The translations under genes and the position numbers were made by a program. DNA of 22,864 nucleotides from NCBI GenBank assembly GCA_019323555.1, contig JAHWHC010000019.1, forward strand, positions 1 through 22,864, written 5' to 3'. The stretch is from Candidatus Woesearchaeota archaeon. Its GTDB lineage: Archaea; Nanobdellota; Nanobdellia; Woesearchaeales; ARS49. This document shows positions 1 through 7,237 of this stretch, one piece after another; positions within the stretch are counted from its first letter, which is position 1, and every line of letters starts with the position of its first letter. The notes under the pieces are model-generated. The model did no database searches, had not been told where the DNA came from, and saw only the letters and a list, made by a program, of their open reading frames with translations.

Positions 1-674
1 CCCCTGCCTTTTTTAATCTTTTTTATTTTGCCTTTGTGCTCAAGCTCTGAAACCATCAAAGAAATCTTTGCCTCTGACTGCGGAAAATTCTTTCTAAGAT
101 CCTTCTGGGTTGTCCTGCCGCCCTCTTTCTTGATGAAAGCAACAAGCTCCTTAAGATCTGCCTCAAGATCATCCTCTTTCTTGATGTGCTTGATTTCCTT
201 TATTTCCTGCTTGAGTTTTGTCTCAAGTTTTTTCTTGTAATTAAAGACAACTGCAATAAGAATAATAAGTGCAGCAAGAAAGCCAATGAAATAATACAAA
301 GAATAATTTATTTCTTCTGTGTAAGATGTTCCTATATCTAAATCAGACTCATCAAGGATATCTACTTCTTCGCTAAAGTCTGGAAACAATATCAAATCAA
401 TATTATACTTGCCGTCATCTTTGATAATGACAGATTCCTGAACCATGCCTTGTTCATGCTTTGCAGTGATAGTGTATTCACCAATAGGAATATCAAAAGA
501 ATATGTGCCATTTTTAGAAACAAAAGACTGCTTAGGGGTTGTATCAATCTCAACAACAGCATCCTTTACAGTATTTAATTCAATATCATATATAGTGCCT
601 TCAATATTGGCTGCAAAAACCATGCTTGATGCCAATATGAGAAATATTGGCAATATAAGGGCTCTAAGCTTCAT
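1..674 (-). CDS. Membrane-anchored winged-helix protein with extracellular beta domain (partial, 3' end outside window)
   Basis: The open frame starts at ATG 674 and runs off the left edge after 224 visible residues. Residues 1-22 are a signal peptide ending VFA-AN. Residues 23-100 resemble a carboxypeptidase-regulatory-like beta-sandwich (GTIYD, GTYSFDIPIGEYTITA). An acidic linker leads to a transmembrane helix at about 127-145, then a basic charged stretch and a winged-helix-like domain at about 172-224 (DLKELVAFIKKEGGRTTQKDL, then SELEHKGKIKKIKKGR). This topology puts the sugar- or protein-binding part outside and the DNA-binding-like part inside. Family knowledge: archaea carry many such proteins of unknown role, sometimes read as one-component membrane sensors. 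A CGAAAG/TTTTTAAA promoter lies 27 bases before the ATG, so the message is probably leaderless. The function is inferred. Confidence 0.8.
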   Translation of the reverse strand, partial: MKLRALILPIFLILASSMVFAANIEGTIYDIELNTVKDAVVEIDTTPKQSFVSKNGTYSFDIPIGEYTITAKHEQGMVQESVIIKDDGKYNIDLILFPDFSEEVDILDESDLDIGTSYTEEINYSLYYFIGFLAALIILIAVVFNYKKKLETKLKQEIKEIKHIKKEDDLEADLKELVAFIKKEGGRTTQKDLRKNFPQSEAKISLMVSELEHKGKIKKIKKGR

Positions 675-697
675 ATTCTGCACTCTAGGGGCCTGCT

Positions 698-713
698 GTT
701 TAAAAAGCTTTCG
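698..713 (-). promoter_or_regulatory. BRE/TATA promoter of the anchored winged-helix gene
   Basis: On the minus strand this reads CGAAAGCTTTTTAAAC, a BRE-like CGAAAG followed by a TATA element. Its centre is about 28 bases upstream of ATG 674, which predicts a leaderless transcript. The first 15 bases recur exactly in the rps15 promoter at 11770-11756. Confidence 0.65.
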
Positions 714-795
714 TAAAGTAAGAAAAGCTCATTTAGGCCTTTGTAAAGTTTTAAAAGCTTAAACAAAGCTTTAATTTTGCGCCTTGGAAAGTGTC

Positions 796-808
796 TTTAT
801 AAATAAAA
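796..808 (+). promoter_or_regulatory. TATA box for the secreted coiled-coil gene
   Basis: The sequence TTTATAAATAAAA is the best TATA element upstream of the gene at 930. Initiation would fall near 828, giving an unusually long leader of about 100 nt that contains the hairpin at 855-884. Confidence 0.5.
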
Positions 809-854
809 CACGCCTTATAGGTTTCAACAAACACAAAAAAACGGCTATCTTTGC

Positions 855-898
855 GTGTGCGAGAGGCGATCTGCCTGCGCACACCTTTTTTATTTTTT
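855..898 (+). promoter_or_regulatory. GC-rich hairpin followed by T-tracts in a 5' leader
   Basis: GTGTGCG (855-861) pairs with CGCACAC (878-884), and an inner AGGC/GCCT stem extends the hairpin. Two runs of six T follow (886-891 and 893-898). It has the form of an intrinsic terminator or attenuator, and it sits between the likely promoter and the start codon at 930. It is one of the few GC-rich spots in this region. Confidence 0.5.
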
Positions 899-929
899 GG
901 CCAGGGTTTGTGTTTGGGAGGAAAACAAA

Positions 930-2045
930 ATGAAGAAATTATTTGCAATGTTTGTGATGGCCATTTTTTTGATAAGCATAGTACCTGCAGCATTTGCAGC
1001 TCAGGGCGATGGACAAGGGGGACAGGGCGGAACACAAGCTCAACCTACATTATATCAAGAACAAACCCCTGCTAAAGAAGCAAGAGCAGAACAAGTAGCT
1101 GGCAAGATGGAAACCATGCGCGAAAGATACCAGGCAGCAAGAGAAAAGTATGCGCAAAACAAAGAACAGATGAGAGAACGCTTAGCTAAAGCTAATGCAA
1201 AAAGAGCAGAAGCAAAAGCAAAACATGAAGAAGCAAGACAAAAAATCCAAGAAAGGAAACAGGAATTAACTGCTTGCAAAGGAAGCGAGACAGAAGAGTG
1301 CAAACAGGCAAGAAAAGAAACCAAGATGCACACAAAAGAATACCTTTCTAACGTAGCAGAACATGTCCTAGGCTTGATTGCAAAGACTAAAGAAAGAGTC
1401 CAGGCATCAAACATGGGAGAGGAGCAAAAAGCTCAAATCATGACAAAGCTAGATGCAAAAGCAGCTGAAATCGCAAGTGCAGCTGATTCTGTTGAAGAGC
1501 TTGGTGAAGAGAGTGCAAAAGAAGACTATCAAGAAGCAGCGAAACTAATCAGAGAATCCTGGCAAGGAACAAAAGATGAAATAAAGAACGGAGCTGGAAA
1601 AGTAGCTGCTAATAAGATCAGAGCACTAAACACCAGAATGGAACAACTTCAAACAAAGCTGCGCAATACAGTCCAAAGACTGGAAAATGCAGGAGAAGAT
1701 ACAACACCAGTCAAAGCACAGCTAGCTGAATTTGAAGCTAAACTTAGCCAATCCAAAGCAGCTGAACAAGGAGCTCAGAACAAGTACCAAGCAGGAGATG
1801 TAAAAGGTGCTGTTGAACAAACAAAAGAAGCACACAGATACCTTTTAGAAGCTCACAAAGCCCTTAAGCAATTTGTACAGAACATGAAGCAAGTCCGGGG
1901 CGGAGAAGAGGCTCTAAAAGCACGTGAAAGAAATCAAGAAAGAATGAATGAAGGTGCTGGAGCGCAAGAGCGAATGCAGGAAAGAAAAGAAACTCCTGTA
2001 GAGCAAGCTGAAGAGATTGGAGAGACACCAGAAGAAGGCAGCTAA
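930..2045 (+). CDS. Secreted coiled-coil protein
   Basis: The start is ATG 930. It is preceded by GGGAGG at 916-921 and opens a clear signal peptide (MKKLFAMFVMAIFLISIVPAA, cleavage after AFA at residue 23). The frame is open further upstream, but that part would cover the leader hairpin. The mature protein of about 348 residues begins with a Gly/Gln-rich stretch. It is then almost entirely charged alpha-helix rich in Ala, Glu, Lys, Arg and Gln, typical of coiled coil, at about 48-130 and 150-350. Only two cysteines are present (116 and 124), eight apart, which could form a disulfide-closed turn at a helical hairpin. The C-terminus is Glu/Arg-rich. No enzymatic motif is visible. It is probably a cell-surface or periplasm-like structural protein, with unknown function. 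Confidence 0.85.
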   Translation: MKKLFAMFVMAIFLISIVPAAFAAQGDGQGGQGGTQAQPTLYQEQTPAKEARAEQVAGKMETMRERYQAAREKYAQNKEQMRERLAKANAKRAEAKAKHEEARQKIQERKQELTACKGSETEECKQARKETKMHTKEYLSNVAEHVLGLIAKTKERVQASNMGEEQKAQIMTKLDAKAAEIASAADSVEELGEESAKEDYQEAAKLIRESWQGTKDEIKNGAGKVAANKIRALNTRMEQLQTKLRNTVQRLENAGEDTTPVKAQLAEFEAKLSQSKAAEQGAQNKYQAGDVKGAVEQTKEAHRYLLEAHKALKQFVQNMKQVRGGEEALKARERNQERMNEGAGAQERMQERKETPVEQAEEIGETPEEGS

Positions 2046-2083
2046 GCTGCCCAATTTTCTTTTTTCCTATATTTAAGCAGAAA

Positions 2084-2093
2084 AATTTAAATA
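2084..2093 (+). promoter_or_regulatory. TATA box of the small lipoprotein gene
   Basis: AATTTAAATA is centred about 38 bases before ATG 2127. Initiation near 2115 would leave a short leader of about 12 nt carrying the ribosome binding site AGGTGA at 2116-2121. Confidence 0.5.
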
Positions 2094-2126
2094 GGAACAA
2101 AGAAACACGATAAGCAGGTGAAAAAT

Positions 2127-2399
2127 ATGAAAAGAACAATGATTTTAGGAATCTTGCTCGCAACACTGGTATTAGTTGTTGCTTGTGCACCAAAAACACC
2201 AACACAACCAGTTCCAGTAGCTCCGTATCAACCAACGCCTATGCCGCCGACAGTGGCAGAAGACACAACTGCAAATCAAGATGTTGTTGTAATTGACCAA
2301 GAGGTTGTTGTAATAGATGATGTGGCAGGAGATCTAGACCTTAATGACCTAGAGAACCTGGACAAAGAGCTTGCTGAGCTAGACAATCTGGAAATATAA
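2127..2399 (+). CDS. Small acidic lipoprotein
   Basis: A 90-residue protein. ATG 2127 is chosen over GTG 2118 because the GTG lies inside the ribosome binding site AGGTGA (2116-2121), which is 5 bases from the ATG. The N-terminus is a lipoprotein signal: basic MKR, a hydrophobic core, and lipobox LVVAC with the acylated Cys at residue 20. A Pro/Thr/Gln-rich linker follows (about 21-45). The C-terminal half is strongly acidic (Asp, Glu, Val, Leu; repeated VVVID) and contains no further Cys. No known domain is recognised. It follows the secreted coiled-coil gene by 81 bases and has its own TATA box. An envelope or surface-tethered role is inferred. Confidence 0.75.
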   Translation: MKRTMILGILLATLVLVVACAPKTPTQPVPVAPYQPTPMPPTVAEDTTANQDVVVIDQEVVVIDDVAGDLDLNDLENLDKELAELDNLEI

Positions 2400-2410
2400 A
2401 AACAAGGTTT

Positions 2411-2418
2411 TATATATT
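2411..2418 (+). promoter_or_regulatory. TATA box of rtcA
   Basis: TATATATT is centred 27 bases before ATG 2441, which places initiation at or next to the start codon (leaderless). A run of seven T between the two (2430-2436) could terminate the preceding lipoprotein transcript. Confidence 0.6.
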
Positions 2419-2440
2419 TTAATTCTTATTTTTTTAATTT

Positions 2441-3544
2441 ATGATACTTATAGATGGAAGCCATAAAGAGGGCGGAGGGCAGATAGTAAGAACTGCCTTG
2501 GCATTTTCTACAATAACCCAGATTCCATTTGAAGCGGCTAATATCCGCCAGGGAAGAAAAGATGCAGGCTTAAAACCGCAGCACTTATTTTGCATAAAGG
2601 GCCTAGAGCAATTGTGCGGAGCAAAGGCAGAGGGTGCTGAGATAGGATCCAGCAGAATAACATATTATCCTGGCAAGATTAAAGGAAAAACAATCAAGAT
2701 AGACATTGGAACAGCAGGTTCAATAAGCCTTCTAATGCAGGCCTTGCTGCTGCCCTGCTTTTTTGCAGACAAGCGAGTAAAGCTAAGACTGACAGGGGGC
2801 ACAAATACCAAGTGGTCAATGCCTATAGAGTATTTTCAAGAGGTGTTTGTTCCACATATAAACAAATTCTGCGAAAAGATCGCTGTGAAATTGATAAAAA
2901 GAGGTTATTTTCCAAAAGGCGGAGGCGAAGTTGAGATAACAATAAAACCAAAATTCAAGCTATCTGATTATCCTGACTTCAAGACATTCTTAGAAGAGAT
3001 AAGAAAACAAAATCTGGGAATACAAAATACAGAACAACATCACTTGATCCAGATAAAAGGAGTTTCGCATGCTTCAAAACATCTTGAAGAGGCAGAAGTG
3101 GCTGACAGACAGGCAAAAGCCGCAAAATTCCTATTAAGCAAATACGAAGTTCCAATAAACATAAGAAAAGAATACTGCGACACTTACTCCCCAGGATCGG
3201 GAATCACACTATGGACGATATTCTCAAAAGAAAAGGAAGACCTTGATTTAGTTAATCCGATAATACTTGGAGCAAGCGCTCTTGGAGAGAGAGGAAAACC
3301 AAGCGAAAAAGTGGGGGAAGAGGCTGCAAAAGACATGATAAAACAAATCGATTCAAAAGCACCAATAGATTCGCACATGGCAGATAATCTTATACCTTGG
3401 ATTGCCTTGTTCTGCCCAGGCAAAATAAAAGTAAGTGAGATCACGGATCACACAAGAACAAACATATACGTTGTAGAGAAATTTCTTGGAAAAATATTTG
3501 AGATAGACGAAGAAAACAAAACAATATCAGCCAAGCTCAGCTAA
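2441..3544 (+). CDS. rtcA: RNA 3'-terminal phosphate cyclase
   Basis: RtcA converts RNA 3'-phosphate ends to 2',3'-cyclic phosphates using ATP, through an AMP-histidine intermediate. Its role is in RNA end processing and repair. The 367-residue product is slightly longer than typical family members (about 340). Family signatures seen: N-terminal IDGSHKEGGGQIVRTALA, IRQGRKDAGLKPQH near residue 40, IDIGTAGSISLLMQ near 90, GYFPKGGGEVEI near 150, and the C-terminal SHMADNLIPWIAL with the predicted nucleotidylated His at 312. The start at 2441 is fixed by the TATA box 27 bases upstream. The last 18 bases overlap the convergent coiled-coil gene. No RtcB or RNA ligase partner lies beside it. The family call is secure; the physiological RNA substrate is not known from sequence. 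Confidence 0.95.
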   Translation: MILIDGSHKEGGGQIVRTALAFSTITQIPFEAANIRQGRKDAGLKPQHLFCIKGLEQLCGAKAEGAEIGSSRITYYPGKIKGKTIKIDIGTAGSISLLMQALLLPCFFADKRVKLRLTGGTNTKWSMPIEYFQEVFVPHINKFCEKIAVKLIKRGYFPKGGGEVEITIKPKFKLSDYPDFKTFLEEIRKQNLGIQNTEQHHLIQIKGVSHASKHLEEAEVADRQAKAAKFLLSKYEVPINIRKEYCDTYSPGSGITLWTIFSKEKEDLDLVNPIILGASALGERGKPSEKVGEEAAKDMIKQIDSKAPIDSHMADNLIPWIALFCPGKIKVSEITDHTRTNIYVVEKFLGKIFEIDEENKTISAKLS

Positions 3545-5674
3545 TTTAATGCTTGCCTTGATATACTTTAAATCATAACTAAAAGGCGTTCGCTCTTCCT
3601 TGTTAAGCTTGAACTTGTCCATCAAGACCTCTGCCTCTGAAACACGTCTTATCGCGGCAGCAATATCGCCTGAGATAATGCCTTGTCTTGCTTGATCTAG
3701 TTTTTTATGAATCTCCGGGAATTTTTCCCTGCGAACCGGGCCTATGTGTTCTGCGGCCTTCAGCTCTGCCCTAAGATAATCTTCAAATGCATCTTCTTTC
3801 ATTGCCCGAAGACCCTCTAATTCCTGCTCGCGCTCTTCAAGAATTTCAACACCTTTTTGCAAGCCACGTTCGCGCTGTCTCAATGCACGCTCTTTCAGAA
3901 TGAGGCTTTTCTTGATAGGCCTTGCTAATCTCGCATCTTCCATCAATCTTGCTTCTTCCTTGCGAATCTGCTTTTTCAACTGGAAATAGTGTTTTTCAAG
4001 CTTAGGAATGTTTGCTTTCAGTTCTTTTGCTGTAGCAATCTTTCTTTTTTGCTGTTCAATGTGCTTTTTTTCTTTCTCAACATAACGCAGCAGCTTTGCA
4101 GCAACACGCTCTTTATTTGCTATGCTTTTCTTTTCTTTATCAAATTTTTCCTGTGCTTTTTCAAATTCTTTCTTTGCTTTCTCTAGACTTTTTACCCTTT
4201 CAAGAACTGCTTTTTCCTCTTTAATCAATCTTTGACGATCTTTTTCAAAAGCATTGATGACTTTCATGACTTCATCTTCTTTTTCGTACAGTGCAGAAAC
4301 ATCCTTGTCAAGAAGTTGTTTAACTGCTTTTTTCTGCTCCCTGACTTCCTGCGCAGCCTGCTTAAGGCCTGCGGTCTTTTCCTCCCACTCCTGACTCATA
4401 TCTTCAAGCTCTGCTTTTTTTGCAGAAATTTCCTGCTCAAGATTCTTTTTCTCACTTATCAAATCATTAATGGCGCTTTTAAGGGCCTTGTCATGCTGCA
4501 GCCACTTAAGCTCCCTCGTGTCCAAGTCTTTTTCTTCAGCAGCAAGCTTTCTTGTGAGCTTTTCAATCTCTTTTTTCCTTCTTGCAAGCGCAAGCTCTTC
4601 TTTGTGGACCTGAACAGATTTCTTGTGCAGCTCATTTAATTTCTGATTTTGATCATTGATTCTCTCTTTTAATTCCTGAACAAGCTTCTTTTTTTCTTCA
4701 ACAGATTTTCCAATCTGCTGCTGCACGCTTTTCAGATGGCCTGCCTCTGATAATTTTTGGTTAACTTCCTGCTCTTTCTTCTGCAGAACTTTCTCCCGCG
4801 CATCAATGATTCTTTCAGCATAAGTTATCTTCTTTTTCTTTTCATCAAACTTCTTGATGTCTTTTTCAATAGCAGACTTCTGCTTTTCAATAAATTTCTG
4901 GAATTCAGATTTTCGCTCCTTCAACGCTTTTTCTTCCAAGCGAAGCAAATCCAGTTCTTTTGCTTTAGTCTTGAATGCAGCCTCTGCCTCTTCTTTTAAC
5001 TTTTTTAATTCAGCGTCTCTTGCAGAAACATGCCCTTTTGCCTGTTCACGCAGATTTTCCAGTTCTTTTTGTCTTGTCCTGGCTGCAGCTTCTGCCTCTT
5101 TTTTGAGCTGATTAAGCCTGAATTGTTTTGCATCAATCTCTGCCTTTAGTTTAGCATTCCTGTCTTCAAGAGCCTTTGACTTATCAATCAAAGACAACAG
5201 CTTTTTTTCTTTTGAGATAAGCTCACTTTCTCTTGCTTGAATATTGCTTTCCTTTGCTGCAATCTGGTTTTGCAGTTGCTTAAGCTGGGAAATAGAAACT
5301 TTTGCTGCTTTTTCAGCTTTCTTTAGATCCTGTTTTTGCGATTGCGTTGTTTTTTGAAAGCCTTCAAGTTCTGAAGCAGTATTTGAATGGTCTTTTTTTA
5401 AGACACTAAGCATCTGTTGCTGTTGCTTGATTGCAGCTTCAAGCTCTTTTTGCCTATCTTTTAAGGATTCAACCCGTTTCTCAGCACTTGCAACAGCCCG
5501 CTCTCTCTTGAGCACATCTTTTGCCTTGTCTCTCAGCTCTGCCTTTATCTTTTCAAGCTTGTCAGATTTGTCCTTAAGGCTCTTATCTGTGATTTTAGGC
5601 CCAAATAAGGCAAATATGGCAGGATTTAGAATAAGCTGGTTTTTTCTACTACTATTCTGCCTACTCGAATTCAT
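3527..5674 (-). CDS. Large cytoplasmic coiled-coil protein
   Basis: A 715-residue protein with no signal peptide or membrane helix. After a short Ser/Asn/Arg-rich N-terminus (1-30), residues of about 30-640 are nearly uninterrupted heptad-like helix rich in Lys, Glu, Gln, Leu and Ala. The last 70 residues form a shorter helical domain (REKFPEIHKKLDQARQGI, then AEVLMDKF). No Walker A or B motif is present, so it is not an SMC or Rad50 ATPase despite the superficial similarity. The start ATG 5674 fits a strong TATA box 28 bases upstream and predicts a leaderless message. The 3' end overlaps rtcA by 18 bases tail to tail. A structural or filament-like role is possible, but nothing in the sequence fixes it. 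Its neighbours do not suggest a pathway. Confidence 0.85.
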   Translation of the reverse strand: MNSSRQNSSRKNQLILNPAIFALFGPKITDKSLKDKSDKLEKIKAELRDKAKDVLKRERAVASAEKRVESLKDRQKELEAAIKQQQQMLSVLKKDHSNTASELEGFQKTTQSQKQDLKKAEKAAKVSISQLKQLQNQIAAKESNIQARESELISKEKKLLSLIDKSKALEDRNAKLKAEIDAKQFRLNQLKKEAEAAARTRQKELENLREQAKGHVSARDAELKKLKEEAEAAFKTKAKELDLLRLEEKALKERKSEFQKFIEKQKSAIEKDIKKFDEKKKKITYAERIIDAREKVLQKKEQEVNQKLSEAGHLKSVQQQIGKSVEEKKKLVQELKERINDQNQKLNELHKKSVQVHKEELALARRKKEIEKLTRKLAAEEKDLDTRELKWLQHDKALKSAINDLISEKKNLEQEISAKKAELEDMSQEWEEKTAGLKQAAQEVREQKKAVKQLLDKDVSALYEKEDEVMKVINAFEKDRQRLIKEEKAVLERVKSLEKAKKEFEKAQEKFDKEKKSIANKERVAAKLLRYVEKEKKHIEQQKRKIATAKELKANIPKLEKHYFQLKKQIRKEEARLMEDARLARPIKKSLILKERALRQRERGLQKGVEILEEREQELEGLRAMKEDAFEDYLRAELKAAEHIGPVRREKFPEIHKKLDQARQGIISGDIAAAIRRVSEAEVLMDKFKLNKEERTPFSYDLKYIKASIKLAELG

Positions 5675-5692
5675 TAATACTGTACTTACCAG

Positions 5693-5711
5693 TTCTATTT
5701 ATATACTTTTG
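5693..5711 (-). promoter_or_regulatory. TATA box of the large coiled-coil gene
   Basis: The minus strand reads AAAAGTATATAAATAGAAC, a textbook archaeal TATA element centred about 28 bases before ATG 5674. It is one side of a 131-bp divergent promoter region shared with the zinc-ribbon/EF-1beta operon. Confidence 0.7.
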
Positions 5712-5719
5712 TTATTCCT

Positions 5720-5802
5720 GTGCAATAGTGCACTTTCTGTTTTTGTCCTTAAAAAACCGCAAGATTTTTAAGGGGAACTCAAATAGCTTGCCCTAGGGGA
5801 TA
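5720..5802 (+). promoter_or_regulatory. Promoter region of the zinc ribbon-EF-1beta operon
   Basis: A TATA-like ATTTTTAAGG (5764-5773) would start transcription near 5794, leaving a short leader with the ribosome binding site GGGGAT (5797-5802) before ATG 5806. CCTTAAAAA (5747-5755) and TTTTTAAGG (5765-5773) form a 9-bp inverted repeat that includes the TATA element. Further upstream GTGCA-ATAG-TGCAC (5720-5733) is a perfect short palindrome that could be an operator. Confidence 0.45.
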
Positions 5803-5805
5803 ACT

Positions 5806-5979
5806 ATGGAAAAAGAAGCAAAATGTACATCATGTAAAACAAGAATAACAGCATCAGAAGGTGCAGTTACATTTTCTTGCCCAAAATGCAAGAAAACTGA
5901 AATAGTGCGCTGCAGGAACTGCAGAGAAATTGCCGCAAAATACCGGTGTCCTGAATGCGGTTTTGAGGGGCCAAACTAA
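5806..5979 (+). CDS. Small zinc-ribbon protein, HVO_2753-like
   Basis: A 57-residue protein with four CxxC pairs, CTSC (7-10), CPKC (25-28), CRNC (36-39) and CPEC (48-51), enough for two zinc sites. It ends one base before the EF-1beta ATG. Family knowledge: tiny archaeal zinc-finger proteins of this pattern (HVO_2753 type in Haloferax) are widely found directly upstream of the EF-1beta gene. That conserved pairing is the strongest support for this call. The start ATG 5806 has GGGGAT four bases upstream. The molecular role is not established; an RNA- or ribosome-related function is suggested by the neighbour. Confidence 0.9.
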   Translation: MEKEAKCTSCKTRITASEGAVTFSCPKCKKTEIVRCRNCREIAAKYRCPECGFEGPN

Positions 5980-5980
5980 G

Positions 5981-6259
5981 ATGGCAGTAGTAATTGTTAC
6001 ACTAAAAGTCATGCCAGAAGATCCTGAGATAAACTTAGAGGAACTAAGAGATAAGGCAGAGAAGATAATCGCAGATTTTGGAGGAAGGGTAACAGGGGAC
6101 CCAGAAGAAGAACCAGTAGGCTTTGGCTTAAAAGCAGTGATATTACGATTTTCTGTTGATGAATCAAAAGGAAGTCCAGACCCTGTTGCAGAAAAGATTG
6201 AGGAAATGGAAGGAGTAAGGTCTGCACAGGTCACAATGGTTTCAAGAGCATTAGGCTAG
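5981..6259 (+). CDS. ef1b: Translation elongation factor 1-beta (aEF-1B)
   Basis: Archaeal EF-1beta is the guanine nucleotide exchange factor that recharges EF-1alpha with GTP after aminoacyl-tRNA delivery. The 92-residue product matches the usual length of about 90 and shows the family pattern: VVIVTLKVMPEDPEINLEEL at the N-terminus, GFGLKAVILRFSVDE in the middle, and VAEKIEEMEGVRSAQV near the end. The start ATG 5981 is chosen because GAGGGG (5965-5970) is ten bases upstream and the MAVV start matches the family. The frame is open to 5930, but that part lies over the zinc-ribbon gene. It follows the zinc-ribbon gene by one base and precedes the FKBP gene by 15, so an operon is likely. Confidence 0.95.
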   Translation: MAVVIVTLKVMPEDPEINLEELRDKAEKIIADFGGRVTGDPEEEPVGFGLKAVILRFSVDESKGSPDPVAEKIEEMEGVRSAQVTMVSRALG

Positions 6260-6274
6260 GTGGGGGGATAAAAA

Positions 6275-7237
6275 ATGGCAAAACAGGTTAAAATAAAAAA
6301 GAGCTACGTTAAGTGGGCTCTGATTATAGCTATAGTAATTGTTGTGGCAGTATTTCTATTGCGCTTAGAAAAAACAGCGCCAGAACCAGAAACAAACATA
6401 ACAGAGATAGAAGACATGAGCAAAGTTGCAGAACCAGGCGACTTGGTCACAATAAATTATGTAATGAAGCTAGACAATGGCAAAGTAGTTGACACAAATG
6501 ATGCAGAGCTTGCAGAAGAAGCAGGACTTCAAACTTATGTCAAGGGGCCATTCAAATTCATAGTGGGACAGAGCAATAAATTATCCTCATTTGACAAAGC
6601 AATAGAGGGACTTAAACTAGGAGAGAAGAAAACAATCAGAATAGAGCCAATAGAACCGGTTCTTGCAGTAACCATCAATGTTTCAGACAGCAGACCAAGA
6701 AAGATACTGTATTCAAGAGTAGAAATCCTTTCCTGGAAAGATTATAATGAGACTTTCCCTAATGAACCTGCTGTGGCAAATAACATTGTATCTAACCCAG
6801 AAGTATATCCTTGGCCATTACAGATAATGAATGTAACAGAAAAATATGTTGTCACGCAGATCATGGTCAGACCAGGAGAATCCTTCTTCATACCTGGACA
6901 GGAATGGAAATCACAGGTAATGAGAACCTCTGATAAAGTCATAGAATTTGTCCAGAACCCAAAGATCGGATTAATCTTTGACACGCCTTATGGAACCGCG
7001 GAAATAACAAACGTGACAATAAGCGACATACAATTCACGCACACCCCAGAGCAAGGCAAGATATTCAAGCAAAGAATAGGGGAAGGAAAGAAACAAGGAA
7101 TGACGTTTGACTTTGAGGTCCTAGATGTTGATGACAATGAATTTGTAATAAGAAGAACAAATTACCTTGCACAGGAACTAGCACATCTTGAGGTAGAGCT
7201 AGTGGACATACAAAAGGATGTCAAAGAGCTTGAATAA
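6275..7237 (+). CDS. Membrane-anchored FKBP-type peptidyl-prolyl isomerase
   Basis: A 320-residue protein. A basic N-terminus (MAKQVKIKKSYVK) and one transmembrane helix at about 13-30 form a signal anchor, placing the rest outside the cell. The FKBP domain starts near 54 (GDLVTINYVMKLDNGKVVDT) and continues through GPFKFIVGQSNKLSSFDKAI and GLKLGEKKTIRI (to about 125). An insert-in-flap-like segment separates this from the C-terminal region (about 165-320). There GMTFDFEVLDVDDNEFVI and NYLAQELAHLEVEL resemble the tail of long archaeal FKBP/SlyD-type chaperones. It would catalyse proline cis-trans isomerisation and act as a folding helper for secreted proteins. GGGGGGA lies 6 bases before ATG 6275. 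Its last 17 bases overlap trm1 on the other strand. Confidence 0.88.
   Translation: MAKQVKIKKSYVKWALIIAIVIVVAVFLLRLEKTAPEPETNITEIEDMSKVAEPGDLVTINYVMKLDNGKVVDTNDAELAEEAGLQTYVKGPFKFIVGQSNKLSSFDKAIEGLKLGEKKTIRIEPIEPVLAVTINVSDSRPRKILYSRVEILSWKDYNETFPNEPAVANNIVSNPEVYPWPLQIMNVTEKYVVTQIMVRPGESFFIPGQEWKSQVMRTSDKVIEFVQNPKIGLIFDTPYGTAEITNVTISDIQFTHTPEQGKIFKQRIGEGKKQGMTFDFEVLDVDDNEFVIRRTNYLAQELAHLEVELVDIQKDVKELE

Noticed and set aside
855..929. Upstream extension of the secreted coiled-coil protein (start at 855)
   Set aside because: It would translate the leader hairpin and bury the signal peptide. ATG 930 has a good ribosome binding site and a complete signal sequence.
3989..5111. Several plus-strand frames rich in Phe, Leu and Ser
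   Set aside because: They are the complement of the Lys/Glu-rich coiled-coil gene; the hydrophobic composition comes from reverse-reading AAG/GAA codons.
3527..5674. SMC/Rad50 chromosome protein
   Set aside because: No Walker A, Walker B or signature motif at either end, and no hinge domain is recognisable.
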